A stretch of 64,000 nt of DNA from NCBI GenBank assembly GCA_037178625.1, contig CM074138.1, positions 1,178,001 to 1,242,000 on the forward strand, in the 5' to 3' direction. This document shows, in pieces, positions 10,353-18,339 of the stretch. The stretch's first letter is position 1. Each line of letters opens with the position of its first letter. The notes under the pieces are model-generated. The model did no database searches, had not been told where the DNA came from, and was given only the letters and a program-made list of their open reading frames with translations. Made by a program: the position numbers and the translations under genes. The stretch comes from Skeletonema tropicum. Lineage: Eukaryota > Bacillariophyta > Thalassiosirophyceae > Thalassiosirales > Thalassiosiraceae.

Positions 10353-10721
10353 TATGGCCGAGCAGCTCAAATAATCCAGAAGAGGAAAGGTTTGCAGATG
10401 GGTTGCTGTTGATGTCCACTTTTGATGTTCATGCACTTGATGTCAACGTCAACGCACAGTTTCCCATTTTTTGATGATGGGTGTGTCTTTTCGGGCCGGC
10501 CAGCCGGCGCCAGCTGTCAGCTTTTCCTTCCTGAGGCAGCTAGCCACAGGGCACATAAAAGAATGGGCTGCGTATCGCAGACAGACCACTCATATCATCC
10601 CGTTTGTTCTTCTTCTATGTACGAGAGGTACAGTAGATTCGAAGTACGTACAGTTAGCTAGTAGCAAAATTCAAAATTCAGGCTTGCCGCACGCACTCTC
10701 TTTTGCTTTGTACAAACATTT
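10353..10721. other. Divergent intergenic region
   Basis: About 370 bp between the HSF start (minus) and a small plus-strand frame. It contains a CCGGCCAGCCGGCGCCAGC GC-rich cluster near 10494-10513 with GCCGGC palindromes. Probably promoter DNA for one or both genes; no RNA gene seen. Confidence 0.4.
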
Positions 10722-11009
10722 ATGACAATGCCAACGGCTCTTACACATCGAGCCAGCATCAAACACTGCACACGTAATTCGCCGACGTCAATCCTGTCTG
10801 TGCGTCAATATGGCGGTCACACCCGAGCCATGTCCGATGGGGGTCTGGATGACAGAGAGGTGATGAGACTTTACAGAAACGAAGCATCCCCGGGGAATAT
10901 GCACTTTGAATTTGGTCGAGATGTAGGTGCTCCTACGCCCTACAAACAGCACCGATTTGTCTACATATCGCCAGAGGGCACCAAAGCGCACTTCGGTGAC
11001 ATAACGTGA
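10722..11009 (+). CDS. Small unrecognised protein (95 aa)
   Basis: A 95-codon frame that I do not recognise. The first 30 residues are basic and lack acidic residues (SIKHCTRNSPTSILS), as in a mitochondrial presequence. The mature part is compact and mixed (GLDDREVMRLYRNEASPG, YKQHRFVYISPEG), which looks like real protein, not random frame. It could be a small organellar subunit or the first exon of a longer gene. No clear GT donor continues it into the frame at 11123. Moderate doubt remains whether it is expressed. Confidence 0.4.
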   Translation: MTMPTALTHRASIKHCTRNSPTSILSVRQYGGHTRAMSDGGLDDREVMRLYRNEASPGNMHFEFGRDVGAPTPYKQHRFVYISPEGTKAHFGDIT

Positions 11010-11122
11010 CTGATTTGGTCAAGAATGTGTAATTACTTTAGCAACAACACTATCCAAACTGATGCCGCCGCCGATGATAAAGACACCACCACCTTCCGTC
11101 AACATTATTTACACAGGAACGT

Positions 11123-11641
11123 ATGAAACAAAACCTTCGTTCTTGTTTCAAGGATGGAAAACATCTTGTGATGCACAACTCATCCATCCACTCCAAATTT
11201 GTATCATTGTGTCAGTCCCCCTCGATGAATTTCCGGCAAGATGCGATAGAGGAAGTGTACCAAATTATTCTTTGGAAGATGATCCACTCTAGGTTTGCAG
11301 TTGTATTTCGTCGGTGGAAGGAACAACATTGTCAAAAGCATGACATGTCTCCGCGATCAAATTTGAAAGCATGCGTGGACAAGAACAAGAAGAGCAAAGA
11401 GACCAAACAACCGGCAACCCCACATCCCGCAGGCGTTGAGAGGAAGCTCAGCAACGATACTAAGAGACCAGCAACACCGCATCCCGCTCCAGCAGGCGTC
11501 GACAAGAACAAGAAGAGCAGAGAGACCAAGCGAGAGGCAACCCCAAATCCCGCAGGGTCGAAGACGAGCAACGATACGAAGAGACCAGCAGCACTACACC
11601 CCAATGCTCAAATTGATGTTAAAAGATTGAAAACAAGTTAG
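11123..11641 (+). CDS. Basic repeat-tailed unrecognised protein (172 aa)
   Basis: I do not recognise this gene. Residues 1-75 contain a plausible amphipathic helix (EEVYQIILWKMIHSRF, then FRRWKEQH). The rest is a tandem array of imperfect 17-25-residue units built on DKNKKSKETK / NDTKRPATPHPAG, rich in lysine, threonine and proline. That tail is like disordered basic tails of nuclear or nucleic-acid-associated proteins. The array is also visible in the DNA as repeats of AACAAGAAGAGCAAAGAGACC-like blocks at about 11381-11590. The true start may lie further upstream if an intron is present. Confidence 0.4.
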   Translation: MKQNLRSCFKDGKHLVMHNSSIHSKFVSLCQSPSMNFRQDAIEEVYQIILWKMIHSRFAVVFRRWKEQHCQKHDMSPRSNLKACVDKNKKSKETKQPATPHPAGVERKLSNDTKRPATPHPAPAGVDKNKKSRETKREATPNPAGSKTSNDTKRPAALHPNAQIDVKRLKTS

Positions 11642-12996
11642 TGATTACAATAACACAAGTGGCATTGCGTCATGTACACTCTTGAACTCACCCTCTCTCT
11701 AAGTAGTATCTTGTGTTCAAAATTAGTTTTACGGAATACCCACTGCAATTAACACCCCCCCCCCTCTTCAAGGCACTAACGCAGATTCACTACTCTCCAA
11801 TACTAAGTAATGAAGAACCAGTCATTAGTTGTTGCTGGGATGCGTCAACATGGGCTGTAGAAATAATAATGATCCCAACACCCACACATTGTTTTTGCAC
11901 CATTACTTGTCACTGTAAAACGGCCGCCATTAATAAATAACAAGCATCATCGAGCAGAATATTTCACCAATAGTGGATATTATTTTTGATGTCGGTTCGG
12001 CGGAGTTGTTCGGTGTTCGTCGACGGCGATGGTGTTGTCGTTGACATGGTGGGAATATAATTGCATCATCCGACCAACTCGACGATGATGGTTATGTTCA
12101 TAGTCATTTTCACAACAGACGATGCCCAATTAGGAAAATAAACGGCGGTTCGGAGATCCTATGCCATAATAGGGGAGGGGAATGTCGATTATTAGCCTAA
12201 TAGAAGCATATTCATTGACCTCATTTTTTCTAGTAGTCCACCATGGTGAAGGCATTTTGATGGATTTTCAGAGGTGGGGGGCCTCATGGGTGATGTGATT
12301 GAAGAACAAACAACTTACTATTAGGGGATCACCCAAAACAGCCTTTCTTGCATTGCATATCTAGATTTTTCTTCTACCAAAATCAAATAGGGGATAACCT
12401 AATCAAATCGATACGCAGCCCATTCTTTTATGTGCCCTGGCTAGCCATCCATTAGAGGAAAATGTATGTACATAGGTTCAAGTATGTACCAACCAGTCTT
12501 ACGTAAGTAGCGTACTTACAAATTTCACGATCAAGCTACCTACTGGCGGGAACTAAATCGTACCTCGACATAAATGGTACCGCGGCCAATTCCCACACAA
12601 AACACTAACAAAACACAACAAACATGATTCTACACCCTTATGTGGTGGTTCTGCGCCTCCATGTCGCCCCCCCAACCCAACCCCCGAGCAAAATATGATA
12701 GTAGAGACTAATAGCTTTCGATAGAACCACTGGTCAACGTTATATGTAGTATGCTCGCACAGCAGCAGTAGCATATAAGAGGTAGGCATGCGTCATTCTA
12801 GATCGAAATCGCAGTTATTGAGTTCAAATTTGTCGATAGGTGCTCCATATCGACGAATTATAGTTTCTTATGCGACAAATAATGTATAAATAGTGTTTGG
12901 GATGTTACGTTTAGCTTACTTTATGTATTTTTGTCGAGTATGATGGCCATTTTTATGACTCTTTTCATGTTGCTAGTGTTTTGTGCGTGAAAATTG
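11642..12996. other. Gene-poor stretch of 1.35 kb
   Basis: No convincing open frame. It holds a C-run near 11753, AT-rich DNA, and the left copy of AAATGGTACCGCGGC at 12572-12586 that recurs at 12999. Base composition and broken frames suggest intergenic or decayed repeat DNA. Confidence 0.5.
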
Positions 12997-13026
12997 CTAA
13001 ATGGTACCGCGGCGACGGTACCATTT
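12572..13026. repeat. Possible small inverted-repeat element (GGTACC ends)
   Basis: AAATGGTACCGCGGC occurs at 12572-12586 and again at 12999-13013. The second copy is immediately followed by its inverted partner CGGTACCATTT (13016-13026). The left copy and the terminal right copy could be terminal inverted repeats of a 455-bp non-autonomous element, but only about 11 bp match perfectly and no target duplication is evident. The 28-bp palindrome at 12999-13026 stands on its own as a feature. Confidence 0.3.
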
Positions 13027-13230
13027 GGTTCCTGGTTGAGTAGAAAACTCTATCATATTGGCAGCACCGCGATAATGCATAGCTTGCTCCATCCTCTCAA
13101 TTGGTGACAGAGAGCTAGAATCTCGATACTCCCAAGATACCTCGCGGCGTGCGCGGCGCTCACCGAATTGAAGTATCTCCTCCTCGTCTTCGTCGTCGGC
13201 ATCTTGACGACGTCGCCTACGTCCTGACAT
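12997..13230 (-). CDS. Small Arg/Glu-rich ORF, possibly a transposon remnant
   Basis: 77 codons from an ATG at 13230: a run of arginines (MSGRRRRRQ), an acidic run (DADDEDEEE), then an alternating charged helix (GERRARREVSWEYRD). It ends inside the GGTACC palindrome. I do not recognise it. The charged start resembles N-termini of some transposase or nuclear proteins. Upstream DNA (13390-13490) has repeated AGCT(T)TGTGTGGACAC and TATTACAAATT motifs, which look like subterminal repeats of a DNA transposon. It is equally possible that this is not a gene. Confidence 0.25.
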   Translation of the reverse strand: MSGRRRRRQDADDEDEEEILQFGERRARREVSWEYRDSSSLSPIERMEQAMHYRGAANMIEFSTQPGTKWYRRRGTI

Positions 13231-13807
13231 GGTTCACGTAGTAGTATATGACGTATCTTTGTATCGATGAGGCGTATTACTTGTGGCCGATGTTTCGATG
13301 AGGAGATGATGTGTGATGGTATTCGACTATTTCCTAGGAATTCGTCGAACCCCCAAAAATCTGAGAGTGACAAACTGCAAATTTGGAAAGCTGTGTGGAC
13401 ACACAAAACTCGTCAAATTTGCAACTACAAATGTATTACAAATTTATTACAAATTTATTACAAATTTAGCTTTGTGTGGACACTCTAATGAGAACAGACT
13501 CGTATGGCAACTTACTTGTGCTCGCTAAACGAAGCGAATGCAAACCTGAAGGGCAAAAACTAAAAACTCGAAAAGGAAATGGTTTCATCCCTTTCAGATT
13601 TTCCACCATAATTATGAAGATGATGCTTTGATTCACGATGCGGATCTACTCCTGAACTACTAAAATGAAGAAACTTTAGGTTATCGGTTCCCGTGGGAGT
13701 TAAACTGGGAAGTAATATCGAGTAGCATGTTCGATAAGTTGTTACCATGGATCGTGTCGCCTCTGAAAGGCCCACCAACGCACTGTAAAAATTTTTGTTA
13801 CAACACG
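13231..13807. other. Intergenic region with short direct repeats
   Basis: About 580 bp. It contains three to four copies of TATTACAAATT (13432-13467) and two copies of an AGCT-TGTGTGGACAC motif (about 13390 and 13468). No gene supported. Confidence 0.45.
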
Positions 13808-15625
13808 CTATTCCATCTGGCTCGCATTATGAACTAGAACACTCTCTACCGCTTCCCCTAAGGCTTTCACAAGAACCTCGACATCTTCCTTGTCATGACT
13901 GGCACTCGCAACCAACCTCAAACTTGGTTCAGGAACGAGTTGCAAATACTTCTTCACGTGTCCGCCAGTGGAAACCACTGCGACGTGTCCATTGACTAAG
14001 CAGTGATGTGCTATTTGATCCAATATGAATATTTGTTCTGATCTTGTCCGTCCAGTGGCTTCCTCGTCAGCGAGCCGAAGATACAGCAGAGGAGAAAGCG
14101 GGTCAGATGTGATGGATAGACGGTTACGCAGCTTGAGTGCATATGGATGTGAAGAGTTTGTCAGTGTAGAATAGAGATGGGATATGTTTTCACGTAGGCG
14201 ATTGAGGAGAGCAGGCCCTGTCAATTCTGTCTCATCAGCAGACTCTGATTCCAAAGTTCCTTGCAACCTCTTCACTGATTCCACGCAAACTTTGCTCAAG
14301 AATGGAGGAGCACTCGCACTGAAACAATATCCGGCTCCACTCAATCTTTGATGATCAACCACTTCTTCACTCCCCACCGTCATCCCGCCAACACTCCCCA
14401 AAGCATTTTCCAAACTAAAGGTCAAGATTTCACAATGTATCATTGGTTTCAAGCCTGCATGTTCCAACGATCCCCTGCCACTCTTTCCCAGTGTACCAAT
14501 GCCATGAGAATCATCAACAATCAATCTATAATGAAACTCTTCTTTCAATGCCACTATTTCTTTCAGAGGAGCAAGAGTACCCCAATTTCGATACATTCCC
14601 TCAACTACCAGGAAACGCCGCTGATCTGTGGCCTTTCTCTTCAAAGAAATGTCTTGTTGTTTAACCTTCTCCAAAATACGTCGCAAGTCTTTCACATCAT
14701 TGTGGCGGAAGTATCGCACGTTTGCACGGCTGAGATTAATACCCGTAAGAAGTGCTTCATTCACCCCCTCATCAACAATCAACATGTCTCCTCTTTTGGC
14801 AAAAGCTGCTAGTGTAGACGTGGACGCACTGGCTCCATCTGAATATAGAATAGCTCCCTCTGTTCCCAAAAAGTTGGATACGGCTTCTTCAGCTTCAAGG
14901 TGCGCATCAATGGTGCCGTAAAAACCACGAGGGCCACACGAACCACAACCATAATGTTTCAGAGCATCCAGCGCAGTTTTACGTAGTATGGGCGAAGAAG
15001 ACGTGGCGATGTAATCAAGTGTAGCAAAGTTGAGTACTGATTGAGGTAACTTGCAGTTGTTTTTCTCTTTGGATAATTCAAGATCAAGAAATAATCGCGA
15101 CCCCTCAATCTTATCAACAACTAAACCGCTTCCAGCTTCCAAATATTTGCCCTCCCCCCGCCCAGTTCGTGCTGTAATTGTCCCCTCTTTGCGACTAACT
15201 AGTGGCTTGCGCCCATTCTCCTTCCAATCTTTCAGTAAAAGTTCAATATCCTTATCAGTAGGTGCTCCCTTTTTTCTTTCTTGGCTGAATCTCCAATCTG
15301 CTCGTCTTTGCAGGACGACCAGTATGATGCACGCCACAATTAGCAGAGTTTCAACAAGCACATGGAGCGGATCTGACTGAAGGAGATTCCACCACCATAT
15401 TCTGTAACGATTAGGAAGTTGAGACAGAAATGACACCGCGTAGGTGAAAACTGAGTGAATTGATGATAACTGGATTGATGAAATATTAGCGTTTGCGATG
15501 CTGTATACTTCCGAAAAGGAGGGCCAGTGCGCCGAGGAAGATTGGACATCGAGGAGGAGTTTGTGGATGGCTCTCCCCGATGAGAAGCCGAGGTTGAACA
15601 CGTGTTGTGTGAATTTGCCAGCCAT
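13808..15625 (-). CDS. SPTLC1: Serine palmitoyltransferase subunit 1 (LCB1)
   Basis: 605-residue fold-type I aminotransferase of the alpha-oxoamine synthase group. An N-terminal membrane helix (VETLLIVACIILVVLQ, about residues 90-106) anchors it in the ER. The catalytic-type domain has NFATLDYIATS, GCGSCGPRGFYGT, a DSHGIG motif and SLENALGSVGGMTVG. Where active paralogues carry the PLP-binding lysine, this protein has the ENAL context instead. That identifies the non-catalytic LCB1 partner, not LCB2. HQRLSGAGYCFSASAPP is the LCB1 hallmark. With LCB2 it condenses serine and acyl-CoA to 3-ketosphinganine, the first step of sphingolipid synthesis. Single exon; start at 15625. The LCB2 partner is not in the window. 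Confidence 0.93.
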   Translation of the reverse strand: MAGKFTQHVFNLGFSSGRAIHKLLLDVQSSSAHWPSFSEVYSIANANISSIQLSSIHSVFTYAVSFLSQLPNRYRIWWWNLLQSDPLHVLVETLLIVACIILVVLQRRADWRFSQERKKGAPTDKDIELLLKDWKENGRKPLVSRKEGTITARTGRGEGKYLEAGSGLVVDKIEGSRLFLDLELSKEKNNCKLPQSVLNFATLDYIATSSSPILRKTALDALKHYGCGSCGPRGFYGTIDAHLEAEEAVSNFLGTEGAILYSDGASASTSTLAAFAKRGDMLIVDEGVNEALLTGINLSRANVRYFRHNDVKDLRRILEKVKQQDISLKRKATDQRRFLVVEGMYRNWGTLAPLKEIVALKEEFHYRLIVDDSHGIGTLGKSGRGSLEHAGLKPMIHCEILTFSLENALGSVGGMTVGSEEVVDHQRLSGAGYCFSASAPPFLSKVCVESVKRLQGTLESESADETELTGPALLNRLRENISHLYSTLTNSSHPYALKLRNRLSITSDPLSPLLYLRLADEEATGRTRSEQIFILDQIAHHCLVNGHVAVVSTGGHVKKYLQLVPEPSLRLVASASHDKEDVEVLVKALGEAVESVLVHNASQME

Positions 15626-15962
15626 CGCTGCGGCTTCTATTGAATTTCGCTGCAGCTTCTTTTAAAGCAGAATTATAGGTTGAGGTAGAGCAGAGAGAGC
15701 ACCTGATCATTCATGTATGCACTCCTATTTTACTTCTTACTCCTATCCTGCTTTGGCGCAGCTTCGACCATACATGAATCAGCTTTGGAACAAGAATCAC
15801 CGACTCTTTCACTCAGACTCAGAGCATTTTTTTGCATTTTGGGGCATTTTTTGCTTTTTCTGAAATAATGTCCTTCTTTTCTTGTCACATCGCACGCGTA
15901 CGGTATTTAACTAATAAACAAAGCGGCCATGACTGACGGACTTTGTGGAGTACTTATAGTGG
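15626..15962. other. Intergenic region between LCB1 and the transposon
   Basis: About 340 bp: the likely promoter of LCB1 (minus strand) followed by the left flank of the inverted-repeat element. No gene or RNA seen. Confidence 0.5.
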
Positions 15963-15964
15963 TA

Positions 15965-15990
15965 CAGTCGTCGTACGGTTATTTTGACAC
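15965..15990 (+). repeat. Left terminal inverted repeat
   Basis: Begins CAGTCGTCGTACGG and ends TTATTTTGACAC. Its reverse complement is found at 17992-18017 with a single mismatch (G versus A in GTACG/AGTTA). Flanked outside by TA. Confidence 0.85.
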
Positions 15991-16185
15991 ACGCTTATTT
16001 TGACATTACAGTTATTTTGACACAGCAGCAGAGAACACTACCTTCTCTTATCGCTGGCTTCCCTGCTTCTCCCGAGGAGGGAGAAGAGGCAGCTCAGCCA
16101 CACAAACCACCATGACCATGACCATGACATTACCATACACAATACTTACACAATACAGCGAGACAAATTAATAAAGTAAACGACA

Positions 16186-17836
16186 ATGAGTGCTGCTAGA
16201 TGTGCTGCGGGCGATTATTGCGACATGGAAGGCCTCCCCTTGCCGCCTGAAGGCAGCAGGGATTCGAGACACTTTTGTCTTCGTTGCGGACATCAGAAGC
16301 ATGCGCCGTGTGGGCACCAATTTGATGATTTGCGAGGTAACGAAGAAGAATACAAAGATATCCTTGATGTCATTGCGCCTAAAAAGGATGGTGATCGACC
16401 TAATCCTAAGCCAGCGGGGAAAAAAGGTCCGCAACTTGAAATTTGTTTTAACTGTGTTCATCAAATCCGGTCATCGACAACAACACCGGCAGCTGCACCC
16501 GCACCCTCACCTATGCCCGTCGAAACTCCACTACCGCACACAGCTTTTGTTGATCATGTTGCAAACATTCGACGATCAAGAACATCGACGCAGTCAGGCA
16601 AAGGGAATGGCTGCTGGAACCAAGGGCTTGGATGAGGGACACCATCCTCACTTACGAGATGCAATGGATATCCTTTATAAGGTTTGGGAAGAAGTGAAGC
16701 CAGAGGCTGTTAAGAAGTGTTGGATTAAGTCTCAACTGATTGGTCGAGACGATATCACTAGTTTATCTGCGATCGCTCCTGGAAACGATAGTGTCGATAG
16801 TGAAGCAGTTGCTGATGCTGCCACGACTACTGATGCGGATGGTGATGTCAATATGGAGCCAGAAGTCGTTGCAGCGGCTGGAGATGATAGTGAGACTTCT
16901 GATGGCGATGATGCTGAAATGGAACGACTCTACGAGTTGGCGAACCAGTTTGCCAAAGACAACAACGATCGGCAACGTTGTCTGGACAACATGTCGGACT
17001 ACGATGTCATGATTAACGAACTAGTAATGACCATGAAGAGTACACCACCAGAAGATGCCCAGAAGATGATGCGTGATTGGATGAATATGGAGGAGAATGA
17101 TTACTGCAGAGAGTTGCAGAGGGAAGAAGTTTCAGAACTTCTGGAGGACTGTGATTTGTTGCTTGATTTGCAGAACGAGGATGATGAGATTGATGACGCC
17201 GAAGGCGAGGTAGAGGATCAGCAAGCGCCAAAAGTGCCTCCTAAAGCAGAACGACTTAGGGAAATGGCAGCACAAGTGAAGCAACTTTCCATCGAAGTTG
17301 ACGGATTTGAGGAAGAAATCTTTGCTGAGGTCTTTGGTGAGGACTTTGCGCAGGATTTAAGTGATTTGTCAAACATTTTCTTGTCAAAGTGTCGCCTTTT
17401 CGAAGCGAAAAAGTTGGAGAAGAAGCTTGCAGGCAATAAGTTGCGACAACCGAATGTGGCGCCATACTTTAGGGTTCAGAAAGCTGCATCCAAGCCTTAC
17501 TCACGGCACGACAATGCGTATTGGTTATTGGATCAATGTAAAAAGCATATCAAAGATTCGTCCGAGACACCATTGCTGCTTGCAGAGGCAGCATTAGACG
17601 CAATCAAGAAACTCCGTGAGAATGAGAATGCGGGTTCAGAGGAGGACGACGAGAATGACGACGAGGATGATGATGCAGATGCACGGTACAATATCTTCTT
17701 CAATTCATTTGGTCATCTACGCTCTCGTAACGTCGAATTGATTATGGTCTTAAACAGCAAATCTGATGAATTGGTGAAAGATTTATCGTTGACTCTGGAA
17801 CAACTGAAATTGACGTGGGAGCATGAAGACTTCTAA
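16186..17836 (+). CDS. Transposon-borne protein: zinc cluster plus DDE transposase tail, frame jump inside
   Basis: Two overlapping frames belong together. Frame A (16186-16635) starts at the ATG at 16186 and encodes a Cys/His cluster (CLRCGHQKHAPCGHQFDDL) and a CFNC pair. Frame B takes over near 16580-16610 and runs to 17836. Its first part (GTKGLDEGHHPHLRDAMDIL, then a W..V.......CW.KS pattern) matches the last segment of pogo/Tigger-like DDE transposases in which 'CW.KA' precedes the C-terminal tail. The rest is acidic and helical, with a stretch QPNVAPYF at 17447-17470 that resembles a PCNA-binding box. The DDE core is missing. The frame change (+1) could be an indel. An intron from GTAACG at 16337 to AAG at 16580 would also restore frame, at the cost of the second Cys pair. 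Confidence 0.6.
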
Positions 17837-17991
17837 ATATGTAAGCAACCTTGCTTTGTCTCCTCCTTTGTCTGAAACCTATGTACATACCTATGTACTG
17901 GTATTTAAGCTTATGTACCGATGCCTATTTACTTGCTACACGGATGTTTTGACAAGTACGGTTATTTTGACACGCTGAGCCAGAACACAGT

Positions 17992-18017
17992 GTGTCAAAA
18001 TAACTGTACGACGACTG
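17992..18017 (-). repeat. Right terminal inverted repeat
   Basis: Reads GTGTCAAAATAACTG then ACGACGACTG toward TA on the plus strand, the inverse of the left terminus. Confidence 0.85.
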
Positions 18018-18019
18018 TA

Positions 18020-18339
18020 GTAGGAGTACTTGTTGCACCTTCCTTTATCAGATATTTTATCTCTCATTGAAGGCGTATTATAATCGCAATACATAGAAGA
18101 GAGCAAGCCTGACAATCTGGCGCATGGGAAAAGAGAGTACCGATGCATGGTAACTAAACCTCTAATCAACAATGATATCTAAAGCATCATATATGAGATT
18201 CATTGAAGAACAGTATTCAGACAATTCAAAAAATAATTAAATATAGAGGTAATCACATTAGAAGATCATTCAGTTAATCAAGCAGAACAAAAAAATGGAT
18301 GATGATAGTTTTTCCTCTAGCTGATTTTGATTAGGTGAG
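18020..18339. other. Spacer between transposon and satellite
   Basis: About 320 bp, AT-rich (run of A/T around 18215-18300), no open frame of note. A degenerate satellite edge (CTAGCTGATTTTGATTAGG) appears from about 18318. Confidence 0.5.

Larger units (their letters stand above)
15965..18017 (+). mobile_element. Pogo/Tigger-like (Tc1/mariner group) DNA transposon, about 2.05 kb
   Basis: A 28-bp inverted repeat bounds the unit: 15963-15990 on the left (TACAGTCGTCGTACGGTTAT...) and 17992-18019 on the right, with one mismatch. The outermost bases are TA followed by CAGT, as expected for a TA target duplication with CAGT termini in Tc1/mariner and pogo/Tigger elements. Subterminal GTTATTTTGACAC copies lie at 15978-15990 (in the TIR), 16011-16023 and 17961-17973, with a CTTATTTTGACAT variant at 15994-16006 and the inverse at 17992-18004. 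The only gene inside carries the C-terminal tail of a DDE-type transposase but no catalytic core. The element is therefore probably non-autonomous, or it is a decayed or co-opted copy. Confidence 0.75.

Noticed and set aside
14348..14812. 154-codon plus-strand ORF
   Set aside because: Antisense shadow of LCB1.
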